Origin: Scandinavium sp036409475
Lineage (GTDB): Bacteria > Pseudomonadota > Gammaproteobacteria > Enterobacterales > Enterobacteriaceae
Direction of reading: 5' to 3'
Length of the DNA stretch: 64,000 bases
NCBI RefSeq assembly: GCF_036409475.1
Contig: NZ_JAYRCK010000007.1
Coordinates: forward strand, 62,001 to 126,000
Shown: piece after piece, positions 1 to 8,484 of the stretch
Layout of the letters: every line of letters begins with the position of its first letter
How positions within the stretch are numbered: the first letter of the stretch is position 1
The notes under the pieces: model-generated
What the model saw: the letters and a program-made list of their open reading frames with translations, nothing else
What the model was told of the DNA's origin: nothing
Databases searched by the model: none
Made by a program: the position numbers and the translations under genes

Positions 1-1696
1 CGCTTGATGCTGGAAGCCAGGCTTCAGTGAATTCGAACCAGCCACGGGCATTGAGCCGAATCCCATTGACACCTGGCGGCGCGCTGATCTTGTATTGATA
101 GTTGAAGAGCGGCGTCAGCACCGCGTGTTCCATCAGGTCCTGGAAAACATGCTTCAGCGCCGCATGCCGGGCTAGTGGCTGTTTTTGGGTCTGAACGGCA
201 TCCAGTGTCTGCTGAAGTTTGGCATATTGCTCGGCGCTCAACATTTGCGCCCAGAGCGAATCACAGCGCAACCATTGCTCAAGGGTATATTCAGGCGCTT
301 CACCAATCAGCCTGTCTCCCATCATCAAATCGGCGTTGGCTAATGCTTCACAGCCATCCCAGGTTTTTGCATCATGGAAAATGAGCGTCAGTGTGCAGCC
401 CAGTTTCTCTAAGGCCTGCCGGAGTTGTTCTGCCATGGTGTGAAGCTCAACGGGCAAATGGTAAACCAGCGTCAGGGCTGACGGGAACGCGATCTCAGGA
501 GCGTCTTTCGTCACCGGAATATCCCATCCCGGCAGAAGTTCATGCGTTGGCGTGATCAGATTTTCATCCAGAGGCAAGGTTTCCATCAGCGACGAGCGAT
601 GAATTAAGGCAATGATTTTTTGTGCCTGGGCCGTGGTGAGACATGAGCTTTTACGCAGTGTGAGATAGCAAAACCCCAGGCTAATGCTGTCACTGACCAG
701 CCGAAGTTTACGCAGTTCATCGGGTTCTCCAATGGCAATCTGTACCGGATGCCGACAGCTGGTACCCAAATCCTGTTCAAAAAGCTGAGGCGTTATCCAG
801 AACTCAATCGCCTGCAATAACGGGTGGCTCAGGTGATAGCGATTGTGGCTTTCCAGCCGCACCAGTTCAGGTTCGAAAATTTTCAGCCGAAAAGGGCCCG
901 TGCCCAGCGTGACGTTATCCGGATGGGCCAGCACGCTACAATAGCTTGCCAGACGATGCGCCAGCCAGAAGTCGGGTTTAGTCAGCGTAAACGTCAGGCA
1001 CTGAGCGTGCGTCATTTCAATCCGCTGGACACTGACAAACAGTTTTCGCAGCGCAGGAAGCGCCAGCAACATCTCCAGGCGGCGGTGAAGTTGGGCGGTA
1101 TCGACAGGATCGCCGTTGTGCCAGTGCAACGTTGAACGAATGTAAAAATGCCAGCGTAAGCCATCGGGGGAAACCTCCCAGTGATGTGCCAGATCGCCAA
1201 TGGGCTCATCACTGTCAATGCCAAACCGGGTCAGCCCGGAAAAAATCTGCCCTGCCAGATGCTGCTCGGCGCGCCCTGGCAGAAAACCCGGCTGCAGTGA
1301 GTCAAGCGGGCGGTAATAAGGAATACGCAGTGTTGGCGTGTTGTTTTGCCATTGTCCACCCAGAAAAGGATGCAACAGGGCGCGCAGTTCTGGCGCATTA
1401 AGCTGCGCAAGTTCCAGTGCGTTTTGCTGTTGGCCCTGAGTGAGCGCCTGTTCCATCATGTCGTTGCGCAGGGCTTCTGGCGTGACCTGAAACGTCAGCG
1501 TGCCGCGTTTTCCCCGGCCTGACTGCGCCTGCCAGGTTAGCCAGCCGGCTTCCTGGGCCTGACGTAATAATGTTCGCACATGCCGCTCACTGCAAAAGCA
1601 CCGTTCAGCCAGTTCGGCAACGGTGATCTGCTGCGGTGCGCCGGAAGAGGGCTGCCACAGGCGTTGAAACTGATTGAGTCTGTTGAGCTGGCGCAT
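1..1696 (-). CDS. ybaE: SgrR-like regulator YbaE (3' end beyond window)
   Basis: The minus-strand frame opens at the ATG ending at 1696 and has no stop before base 1, so only the last few residues are missing. It reads 565 residues; the E. coli homologue is about that long. The N-terminus (about residues 25-70) is a winged-helix of the SgrR type, with AERCFCSERHVRTLLRQAQ followed by a GRGKRG turn. The rest matches a solute-binding (SBP_bac_5-like) ligand domain. SgrR-family proteins are cytoplasmic regulators that sense a small molecule with this domain; the ligand of YbaE is not known to me. Its position next to cof, divergent from it, matches E. coli. Confidence 0.85.
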   Translation of the reverse strand, partial: MRQLNRLNQFQRLWQPSSGAPQQITVAELAERCFCSERHVRTLLRQAQEAGWLTWQAQSGRGKRGTLTFQVTPEALRNDMMEQALTQGQQQNALELAQLNAPELRALLHPFLGGQWQNNTPTLRIPYYRPLDSLQPGFLPGRAEQHLAGQIFSGLTRFGIDSDEPIGDLAHHWEVSPDGLRWHFYIRSTLHWHNGDPVDTAQLHRRLEMLLALPALRKLFVSVQRIEMTHAQCLTFTLTKPDFWLAHRLASYCSVLAHPDNVTLGTGPFRLKIFEPELVRLESHNRYHLSHPLLQAIEFWITPQLFEQDLGTSCRHPVQIAIGEPDELRKLRLVSDSISLGFCYLTLRKSSCLTTAQAQKIIALIHRSSLMETLPLDENLITPTHELLPGWDIPVTKDAPEIAFPSALTLVYHLPVELHTMAEQLRQALEKLGCTLTLIFHDAKTWDGCEALANADLMMGDRLIGEAPEYTLEQWLRCDSLWAQMLSAEQYAKLQQTLDAVQTQKQPLARHAALKHVFQDLMEHAVLTPLFNYQYKISAPPGVNGIRLNARGWFEFTEAWLPASS

Positions 1697-1799
1697 AGGC
1701 TAAATCCGGAACAATAAATAAGAGTTATTCAGTATTCCTTCCGTATATATCAGGTGATACTTTCCCACAAGCGACACTCATCACACTCCGGGGAAGAGA

Positions 1800-2618
1800 A
1801 TGGCAAGACTGGCTGCATTTGATATGGACGGGACGTTGTTGATGCCCGACCATCGTCTGGGTGAACAAACGTTGAATACCCTTAAGCGCCTGCATGAAAG
1901 GGAAATCACGTTGACGTTTGCCACTGGCCGTCATGCTCTTGAAATGCGCCATTTGATGGGCAACCTTTCCCTTGATGCTTTCCTGATTACCGGCAACGGC
2001 ACGCGCATTCATTCCCGCGAAGGCGATGTTCTGCATCGTAGCGATCTTGACCCGGATGTGGCCGACCTGGTTCTGCACAGTCATTGGGATACCCAGGCCA
2101 GCATGCATGTCTTCAATGATAGCGGCTGGCTCACCAACCGTGAAATCCCGGAAATGTTGCATGCCCACGTTTACAGCGGCTTTCGCTATCAGCTGTGTGA
2201 TTTCAAACGCCTGCCCGCGCATGAAGTCACAAAAATCTGTTTCTGCGGCGAGCACGAAGATTTGAACCGTCTGCGCATTCAACTCAATGAAGCGTTGGGC
2301 ACTCGCGCACATCTGACGTTCTCGGCGTTTGAATGTCTGGAAGTGCTGCCGGTTGGCTCCAATAAAGGTTCCGCGCTTTCTGTGCTGAGCCAACACCTCG
2401 GGATGGCGATGGCGGATTGCATGGCGTTTGGTGATGCAATGAACGACAGCGAAATGCTGGGATTGGTGGGGAAAGGCGTCATCATGGGCAATGCCATGCC
2501 GCAGCTTAAAGCCGCGCTGCCTCACTTACCGGTTATCGGGCACTGCCAGAATCAGGCGGTCTCACACTTTTTGACTCATTGGCTGGACACTCCACATCTC
2601 CCTTATTCCCCCGAATGA
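1800..2618 (+). CDS. cof: HMP-PP phosphatase Cof (HAD family)
   Basis: Cytoplasmic HAD-superfamily hydrolase of 272 residues, the family's usual length. It carries the nucleophile motif DMDGT (residues 8-12), the motif III lysine in SNKGSAL (K189) and the Mg-binding GDAMND motif (211-216). The cap domain between them is of the Cof (C2B) type. In E. coli, Cof dephosphorylates the thiamin precursor HMP-PP and also acts on pyridoxal phosphate and sugar phosphates. The gene is monocistronic between divergent ybaE and convergent cdsH, and is followed by a strong terminator. Confidence 0.93.
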   Translation: MARLAAFDMDGTLLMPDHRLGEQTLNTLKRLHEREITLTFATGRHALEMRHLMGNLSLDAFLITGNGTRIHSREGDVLHRSDLDPDVADLVLHSHWDTQASMHVFNDSGWLTNREIPEMLHAHVYSGFRYQLCDFKRLPAHEVTKICFCGEHEDLNRLRIQLNEALGTRAHLTFSAFECLEVLPVGSNKGSALSVLSQHLGMAMADCMAFGDAMNDSEMLGLVGKGVIMGNAMPQLKAALPHLPVIGHCQNQAVSHFLTHWLDTPHLPYSPE

Positions 2619-2635
2619 TTGAGACTCCTCCCAGC

Positions 2636-2670
2636 AAGCCAGACATCGCATGATGCCTGGCTTTTTTCTT
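2636..2670 (+). terminator. Rho-independent terminator of cof
   Basis: A stem of AAGCCAG and CATC pairing with GATG and CTGGCTT around a GCAT loop, with one A-C mismatch, followed by a T-rich run. It lies between convergent cof and cdsH and may serve both. Confidence 0.85.
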
Positions 2671-2673
2671 TTC

Positions 2674-3720
2674 TTATTCCAGCCATTGCGCAAGCTTAGC
2701 CTGCCATGGCGTCAGCTCGCCGATATTCGCCGCCACCCACTGCGGATTGTAGTAAGTGTCGAGGTAGCGTTCGCCGCTGTCACACAGCAGCGTCACGATA
2801 GACCCGGTTTGACCGTCGTTACGCATTTGCGCCGCCAGCTGCAGCGCGCCCCACATATTGGTGCCGGTTGAGGCACCTACTTTGCGGCCCAATTGGCTTT
2901 CCAGCCAGTGTGCCGTCGCCACGCTTGCCGCATCTGGCACGCGCAGCATGTTATCCACGACATCAGGAATGAATGACGGTTCGACACGCGGGCGACCAAT
3001 CCCTTCAATTTTGCTGCCAACTGGGCTGCGCAGAGACGCATCGCGCTGTTGCCAGTAATCCATAAATACTGAATTCTGCGGGTCAACGACGGTCAGTTGC
3101 GTGTCATAACCCTGACAACGAATGTAGCGGCCGATGGTGGCAGAGGTACCGCCCGTGCCCGCGCTCATCACGATATGCGCCGGAACAGGGTTAGGTTCAT
3201 GCTGCATCTGGCGGAAAATGCTGTCGGCGATGTTGTTGTTCCCGCGCCAGTCTGTTGCACGTTCTGCGTAGGTGAACTGATCCATATAATGGCCGTTCAG
3301 TTCGCGAGCCAGCCTTTCAGAGGCTTCATAGATCTCGCAGGCACTTTGCACGAAGTGACAACGTCCGCCATAAAATTCAATCTGTTCAATCTTGCGCTTC
3401 GCCGTACATGACGGCATCACCGCGATAAACGGCAGGCCGAGCAGGCGAGCAAACCAGGCTTCCGACACGGCGGTGGAACCGGAGGAGGCTTCGATTATGG
3501 GCATGCCTTCCTTGATCCAACCGTTGCAGAGTCCATAGATAAACAGCGAACGCGCCAGGCGGTGTTTCAGGCTGCCGGTTGGGTGTGTACTTTCATCTTT
3601 GAGATAGAGCTGAATGCCCGGGAAAGCGGGCAGCGCCAGACGAATCAGGTGCGTATCGGCAGAACGCTGATAGTCGGCGTTAATTTCACTGATGGCGTGT
3701 TTGACCCAGGTGCTATTCAT
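2674..3720 (-). CDS. cdsH: PLP-dependent cysteine desulfhydrase CdsH-like
   Basis: A 348-residue fold-type II PLP enzyme of the cysteine synthase/CBS family. The PLP lysine lies in GSLKHR (K52), an asparagine-loop-like SSGSTAVSEAW follows (79-89), and the phosphate-binding loop is SAGTGGTSATIG (186-197). The gene is divergent from the Lrp-family regulator decR, the arrangement described for Salmonella cdsH and for the cuyA/ccdA-type genes of Pantoea. There the enzyme degrades excess cysteine to pyruvate, ammonia and sulfide. E. coli K-12 lacks the gene at this site. Regulation by the neighbouring DecR is inferred from family knowledge. Annotation as a cysteine synthase paralogue would be an alternative, but the context favours degradation. 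Confidence 0.85.
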   Translation of the reverse strand: MNSTWVKHAISEINADYQRSADTHLIRLALPAFPGIQLYLKDESTHPTGSLKHRLARSLFIYGLCNGWIKEGMPIIEASSGSTAVSEAWFARLLGLPFIAVMPSCTAKRKIEQIEFYGGRCHFVQSACEIYEASERLARELNGHYMDQFTYAERATDWRGNNNIADSIFRQMQHEPNPVPAHIVMSAGTGGTSATIGRYIRCQGYDTQLTVVDPQNSVFMDYWQQRDASLRSPVGSKIEGIGRPRVEPSFIPDVVDNMLRVPDAASVATAHWLESQLGRKVGASTGTNMWGALQLAAQMRNDGQTGSIVTLLCDSGERYLDTYYNPQWVAANIGELTPWQAKLAQWLE

Positions 3721-3774
3721 CGTGGTTATCCGTTTGTCATTTTGTGCCCAGAATAGCGGAAAGCACGGAAAAAA

Positions 3775-3824
3775 TTGTTGCTATTTGACCTTTGAAATAC
3801 AATTAAAGGAGAAAAAATTTCTCC
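3775..3824 (+). promoter_or_regulatory. decR promoter and 17-bp palindromic operator candidate
   Basis: A -35-like TTGTTG (3775-3780) and a -10-like TACAAT (3798-3803) are separated by 17 bp. Just downstream is a perfect palindrome with arms GGAGAAA and TTTCTCC around AAA (3808-3824), overlapping the expected start of transcription. Lrp-family regulators bind such A/T-centred dyads, so autoregulation by DecR and co-control of cdsH are likely but inferred. Confidence 0.55.
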
Positions 3825-3835
3825 GAGGTGGGGTG

Positions 3836-4306
3836 ATGATAGATAAAATTGACCGTAAGCTGCTCGCTTTGCTGCAAGAGGACTGCACCCTCTCTTTGCA
3901 GGCGTTAGCAGATGCCGTTAATCTGACCACCACACCCTGCTGGAAGCGCCTGAAACGTCTCGAGGACGAAGGCATTTTGCGCGCTCGGGTGGCGCTGCTG
4001 GATGCAGAAAAACTGGGGCTCGGGCTAACGGCTTTTGTGCTCATCAAAACACAGCATCACAGCAGCGACTGGTATAGCCGGTTTGTCTCCCACGTTACAC
4101 AAATGCCCGAAGTGCTTGGCTTCTGGCGCATGGCAGGCGAATACGACTATTTGCTGCGGGTACAGGTAGCGGACATGAAACGCTACGACGATTTTTATAA
4201 ACGGCTGGTGAACAGCGTGCCGGGGTTATCGGATGTGACATCGAGTTTTGCGATGGAACAGATCAAATACACCACCGCGCTGCCGGTCGATTCATTCTCT
4301 GGGTAA
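3836..4306 (+). CDS. decR: Lrp/AsnC-family cysteine-responsive regulator DecR (YbaO)
   Basis: A 156-residue protein with an N-terminal helix-turn-helix (residues 1-60, including LTTTPCWKRLKRLEDEG) and a C-terminal RAM ligand domain (about 65-145). It is nearly collinear with E. coli YbaO/DecR, which senses cysteine and activates cysteine detoxification. An upstream in-frame start would add 48 residues running back into the divergent gene. The ATG at 3836 matches the family start and is preceded by a GAGG/GGGG Shine-Dalgarno stretch. mdlA begins six bases after the stop, so read-through into mdlAB is likely. Confidence 0.93.
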   Translation: MIDKIDRKLLALLQEDCTLSLQALADAVNLTTTPCWKRLKRLEDEGILRARVALLDAEKLGLGLTAFVLIKTQHHSSDWYSRFVSHVTQMPEVLGFWRMAGEYDYLLRVQVADMKRYDDFYKRLVNSVPGLSDVTSSFAMEQIKYTTALPVDSFSG

Positions 4307-4312
4307 TTCTGC

Positions 4313-6085
4313 GTGCGATTATTTGCTCAACTCAGTTGGTACTTCCGCCGGGAATGGCGTCGCTATCTCGGTGCGGTCCTGCTGCTTATCATTATTGCTA
4401 TCCTTCAACTGATCCCGCCGCGTGTGGTGGGCTATGTGGTGGATGGCGTGACACAACAACATTACACCGCCATGCGAGTGATGATGTGGGTGGCGACACT
4501 GGCGCTGATTGCGGTGGTGGTTTATCTGCTGCGCTACGTCTGGCGCGTGCTGCTGTTTGGCGCATCCTATCAGCTCGCGGTTGAACTGCGTGAAGACTAT
4601 TACCGTCAGCTCAGTCGTCAGCATCCGGAGTTTTATTTGCGTCACCGCACCGGGGATTTAATCGCCCGTGCTACCAACGACGTCGACCGCGTGGTCTTTG
4701 CCGCCGGGGAAGGCGTGCTGACGCTGGTGGATTCGCTGGTGATGGGCCTCGCGGTATTGATCGTGATGTCCACGCAAATCAGCTGGGAGCTGACGCTGCT
4801 GGCGCTGTTGCCGATGCCGATTATGGCGATTGCCATCAAGCGCAACGGCGACACGCTGCACGAGCGTTTCAAACTGGCGCAGGCCGCGTTTTCGGGTCTG
4901 AATGACCGAACTCAGGAGAGCCTGACCAGCATTCGCATGATCAAAGCGTTTGGCCTGGAAGACCGACAATCAGCACAGTTTGCGGCAGAAGCGGCTGATA
5001 CCGGGGCGAAAAACATGCGCGTGGCGCGCGTAGATGCGCGCTTTGACCCGACTATTTACATCGCCATCGGCATGGCAAACCTGCTGGCTATTGCGGGCGG
5101 CAGCTGGATGGTGGTGCATGGCAGTCTGACGTTGGGCCAGCTCACCAGCTTTATGATGTATCTGGGCCTGATGATTTGGCCGATGCTGGCGCTGGCGTGG
5201 ATGTTCAATATCGTTGAACGCGGCAGCGCGGCGTACAGCCGAATCTGCGATATGCTGGCTGAAGCGCCAGTAGTCACGGACGGAACAGAAACGCTGAAAC
5301 CAGAGCGCGGCACGCTGGTCGTTGATATTCATGAATTCCAGTATCCGCAAACCGATAAAACCACGCTGAGTAACGTCAGTTTCCGCTTGTCGCCGGGCCA
5401 GATGCTGGGTATCTGTGGCCCCACTGGCGCGGGCAAAACGACGATACTTTCCTTGATTCAGCGTCACTTCGATGTGAAACACGGCGATATCCGCTTCCAG
5501 GATCTGCCCTTGACCGCGCTGCAACTGGACAGTTGGCGTAGCCGCCTCGCGGTGGTCAATCAGACGCCGTTCCTGTTCTCGGACACGGTGGGCAGCAACA
5601 TCGCGCTGGGCAAACCTGGGGCGACGCAGGAAGAAATTGAGCATGTGGCGCGGCTTGCCAGCGTGCATGAAGATATTCTTCGCCTGCCGCAAGGCTACGA
5701 CACCGAAGTTGGCGAACGCGGCGTGATGCTTTCTGGTGGGCAGAAACAGCGTATTTCTATCGCGCGCGCGTTGCTGCTGGATGCGGAGATCCTGATCCTC
5801 GACGACGCACTCTCGGCGGTTGATGGACGCACAGAACATCAGATCCTGCACAACCTGCGTCAGTGGGGCGAGGGGCGCACCGTCATTATCAGCGCACACC
5901 GTCTGTCAGCGCTGACCGAAGCGAGCGAAATCATTGTTATGCAGCATGGGCATATCGCCCAACGCGGCGAGCATGAACACCTGGCGATCCAGTCAGGCTG
6001 GTATCGCGATATGTACCGTTATCAACAACTTGAGGCGGCACTCAACGATGCACCGGACGAGCAAGAGGAGGCCGCCAATGCGTAG
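4313..6085 (+). CDS. mdlA: ABC exporter half-transporter MdlA
   Basis: A 590-residue half-transporter with an N-terminal six-helix exporter domain (about 1-320) and a nucleotide-binding domain with Walker A GPTGAGKTT, signature LSGGQKQR and Walker B ILILDDAL. The residue after the Walker B Asp is Asp instead of the catalytic Glu, the mark of a degenerate ATP site. The start is a GTG at 4313, matching the E. coli N-terminus MRLFAQLSW. MdlA pairs with MdlB in the inner membrane as a multidrug-resistance-like exporter; the natural substrate is unsettled. The stop overlaps the mdlB start by 8 bases. Confidence 0.95.
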   Translation: MRLFAQLSWYFRREWRRYLGAVLLLIIIAILQLIPPRVVGYVVDGVTQQHYTAMRVMMWVATLALIAVVVYLLRYVWRVLLFGASYQLAVELREDYYRQLSRQHPEFYLRHRTGDLIARATNDVDRVVFAAGEGVLTLVDSLVMGLAVLIVMSTQISWELTLLALLPMPIMAIAIKRNGDTLHERFKLAQAAFSGLNDRTQESLTSIRMIKAFGLEDRQSAQFAAEAADTGAKNMRVARVDARFDPTIYIAIGMANLLAIAGGSWMVVHGSLTLGQLTSFMMYLGLMIWPMLALAWMFNIVERGSAAYSRICDMLAEAPVVTDGTETLKPERGTLVVDIHEFQYPQTDKTTLSNVSFRLSPGQMLGICGPTGAGKTTILSLIQRHFDVKHGDIRFQDLPLTALQLDSWRSRLAVVNQTPFLFSDTVGSNIALGKPGATQEEIEHVARLASVHEDILRLPQGYDTEVGERGVMLSGGQKQRISIARALLLDAEILILDDALSAVDGRTEHQILHNLRQWGEGRTVIISAHRLSALTEASEIIVMQHGHIAQRGEHEHLAIQSGWYRDMYRYQQLEAALNDAPDEQEEAANA

Positions 6086-7856
6086 TTTTGGACAACTGTG
6101 GCCAACCCTGAAACGCCTGCTGGCATATGGCTCGCCGTGGCGTAAACCGCTCGGCATCGGCATGGTAATAATGTGGATTGCTGCGGCCGCCGAAGTCACC
6201 GGGCCGCTGCTGATAAGCTACTTCATCGATAACATGGTGGCGAAAAGCTATCTGCCGTTGGGCATTGTGGCTGGGCTGGCTGCGGCCTATGTGGGTTTAC
6301 AGCTGCTGGCGGCTTCGCTGCACTATGTTCAATCGCTGCTGTTTAACCGGGCGGCGGTGGGCGTGGTGCAGCAACTGCGTACCGATGTGATGGATGCCGC
6401 GCTGCGCCAGCCGCTGAGCGAATTTGATGTGCAGCCTGTCGGGCAGTTGATCTCGCGCGTGACCAACGACACTGAAGTTATCCGCGATCTCTACGTCACG
6501 GTCGTTTCCACGGTATTGCGCAGTGCAGCCCTTATCAGTGCGATGCTGGTGGCGATGTTCAGTCTCGACTGGCGAATGGCGCTGGTGGCGATTGCTATCT
6601 TCCCGGTGGTGATTGTCGTGATGGTTATCTATCAGCGTTACAGTACGCCGATTGTGCGCCGCGTCCGTGCTTATCTGGCGGACATCAACGACGGCTTTAA
6701 CGAAGTCATTAACGGCATGAGCGTTATCCAGCAGTTCCGCCAGCAGGCGCGTTTTGGTGAGCGCATGGGTGAGGCGAGTCGTTCGCATTATATTGCCCGC
6801 ATGCAGACGCTGCGTCTGGACGGTTTCCTGCTGCGCCCGCTGCTGAGCCTGTTTTCTTCGCTGATCCTCTGTGGCCTGCTGATGCTGTTCGGGCTGACGA
6901 CCAAAGGAACGATTGAAGTGGGCGTGCTTTATGCGTTTATCAGCTATCTCGGCCGTCTGAACGAACCGTTGATTGAACTCACGACGCAACAATCGATGCT
7001 TCAACAAGCGGTCGTGGCGGGCGAGCGTGTGTTCGAGCTGATGGACAAGCCGCGCCAGAACTATGGCGGCGATCCGCAGCCGCTGCGTAGCGGTTCAATT
7101 GACGTTGATAACGTTTCATTCGCTTATCGCGGCGATAGGCTAGTGCTGCAGGACATCAACCTGAACGTGCCTTCACGTCATTTTGTGGCGCTGGTTGGGC
7201 ACACCGGCAGCGGCAAAAGCACGCTGGCCAGTTTGTTGATGGGCTATTACCCGCTCAGCCAAGGGGAAATCCGTCTTGATGGACGTCCGCTTTCCTCGCT
7301 CAGCCACAGCGTGCTTCGTCAGGGCGTGGCGATGGTTCAGCAGGATCCGGTTGTAATGGCAGACTCCTTCTTTGCCAACGTGACGCTGGGGCGAGACATC
7401 AGCGAAGAGCAGGTGTGGCAAGCACTGGAAACGGTACAGTTGGCGGAGCTGGCTCGTGGCTTAGATGACGGCATTTACACCCGTCTGGGCGAGCAGGGCA
7501 ATAATCTCTCCGTGGGGCAGAAACAACTGCTGGCACTGGCTCGTGTGCTGGTGGATACGCCACAAATTCTGATCCTCGACGAAGCCACAGCCAACATCGA
7601 TTCCGGCACGGAACAAGCCATTCAGCAGGCGCTGGCAGCGGTGCGTGAACGCACAACGCTGGTGGTGATCGCACACCGTCTGTCGACCATTGTGGAAGCG
7701 GATACCATCATGGTGCTGCATCGCGGGCAGGCGGTTGAAAGGGGTACTCACCAGCAATTGCTTGAAGCCAAAGGCCGTTACTGGCAGATGTATCAATTGC
7801 AACTGGCGGGTGAAGAGCTGGCGGCAAGCATCGAAGAAGAGTCGCTTATCGCCTGA
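6078..7856 (+). CDS. mdlB: ABC exporter half-transporter MdlB
   Basis: A 592-residue partner of MdlA. It has an exporter transmembrane domain (about 1-310), Walker A GHTGSGKST, an altered signature LSVGQKQ (canonical LSGGQ) and Walker B ILILDEAT with the catalytic Glu present. The start at 6078 gives MRSFGQLWP, matching E. coli, and overlaps the end of mdlA, so translation is probably coupled. The longer upstream frame is an overlap with mdlA and was not used. MdlA has the altered Walker B and MdlB the altered signature, so one ATP site is expected to be degenerate. Confidence 0.95.
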   Translation: MRSFGQLWPTLKRLLAYGSPWRKPLGIGMVIMWIAAAAEVTGPLLISYFIDNMVAKSYLPLGIVAGLAAAYVGLQLLAASLHYVQSLLFNRAAVGVVQQLRTDVMDAALRQPLSEFDVQPVGQLISRVTNDTEVIRDLYVTVVSTVLRSAALISAMLVAMFSLDWRMALVAIAIFPVVIVVMVIYQRYSTPIVRRVRAYLADINDGFNEVINGMSVIQQFRQQARFGERMGEASRSHYIARMQTLRLDGFLLRPLLSLFSSLILCGLLMLFGLTTKGTIEVGVLYAFISYLGRLNEPLIELTTQQSMLQQAVVAGERVFELMDKPRQNYGGDPQPLRSGSIDVDNVSFAYRGDRLVLQDINLNVPSRHFVALVGHTGSGKSTLASLLMGYYPLSQGEIRLDGRPLSSLSHSVLRQGVAMVQQDPVVMADSFFANVTLGRDISEEQVWQALETVQLAELARGLDDGIYTRLGEQGNNLSVGQKQLLALARVLVDTPQILILDEATANIDSGTEQAIQQALAAVRERTTLVVIAHRLSTIVEADTIMVLHRGQAVERGTHQQLLEAKGRYWQMYQLQLAGEELAASIEEESLIA

Positions 7857-7908
7857 TGCACCACTATCAGGCAATCTGATAACACCAGCGCAAGCTGGTG
7901 CAAAAGTG

Positions 7909-7945
7909 AAACGCACCGTGCACTACGCTGGTGCGTTTTTGTTTC
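7909..7945 (+). terminator. Terminator after mdlB, overlapping an NtrC-like site
   Basis: Arms AAACGCACC and GGTGCGTTT form a 9-bp stem with a 12-base loop, followed by a T-rich tail. The 3' arm overlaps GCACTACGCTGGTGC (7920-7934), which fits the NtrC consensus (GCAC, 7-base spacing, GTGC). The site is about 110 bp upstream of the glnK sigma-54 promoter, a normal enhancer distance. Both roles are plausible. Confidence 0.6.
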
Positions 7946-8042
7946 TGGCCTTGTGTCCGCTGTGCTTGCCCATCCGCTTTCCGACTCATTCCTCCCCCAT
8001 AAAACGCCTCCACACTTCATGTAGTGGCCAGATTTTTATTTC

Positions 8043-8058
8043 TGGCACGCCGCTTGCT
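8043..8058 (+). promoter_or_regulatory. Sigma-54 promoter of glnK-amtB
   Basis: TGGCACGCCGCTTGCT matches the -24/-12 consensus (TGGCAC, 5 bases, TTGCA/T). The predicted start is about base 8069. Together with the upstream NtrC-like dyad this predicts nitrogen-limitation control, as known for glnKamtB. Confidence 0.9.
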
Positions 8059-8112
8059 TTACCTCCTACGTGTTAGCCGCAGCCATTACCGAATTCTGAC
8101 TGGAGGGGATCT

Positions 8113-8451
8113 ATGAAGCTGGTTACCGTGGTAATCAAACCATTCAAACTCGAAGACGTGCGTGAAGCGCTGTCTTCCATTGGTATTCAGGGGCTGACCG
8201 TTACCGAAGTGAAAGGCTTCGGTCGTCAGAAGGGCCATGCCGAGCTGTACCGCGGTGCCGAATATAGCGTCAACTTCCTGCCTAAGGTGAAAATCGATGT
8301 CGCTATCGCCGATGACCAGCTTGAAGAGGTTATCGATGTGATCAGCAAAGCGGCCTACACCGGCAAAATTGGCGACGGCAAAATCTTCGTCGCCGAGCTG
8401 CAACGCGTTATTCGTATTCGTACCGGCGAAGCCGACGAAGCGGCACTGTAA
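8113..8451 (+). CDS. glnK: Nitrogen regulatory PII protein GlnK
   Basis: A 112-residue PII signalling protein. The T-loop contains the uridylylated tyrosine Y51 (LYRGAEYSVNF), and the C-terminal signature TGKIGDGKIFV is present. It acts as a trimer that binds ATP/ADP and 2-oxoglutarate and, when deuridylylated, plugs the ammonia channel AmtB encoded next. Shine-Dalgarno GGAGGGG precedes the ATG. The operon has a sigma-54 promoter (8043-8058). Confidence 0.97.
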   Translation: MKLVTVVIKPFKLEDVREALSSIGIQGLTVTEVKGFGRQKGHAELYRGAEYSVNFLPKVKIDVAIADDQLEEVIDVISKAAYTGKIGDGKIFVAELQRVIRIRTGEADEAAL

Positions 8452-8484
8452 TTCTCAGACCACACAGTGATAGGGATCGAGAAA

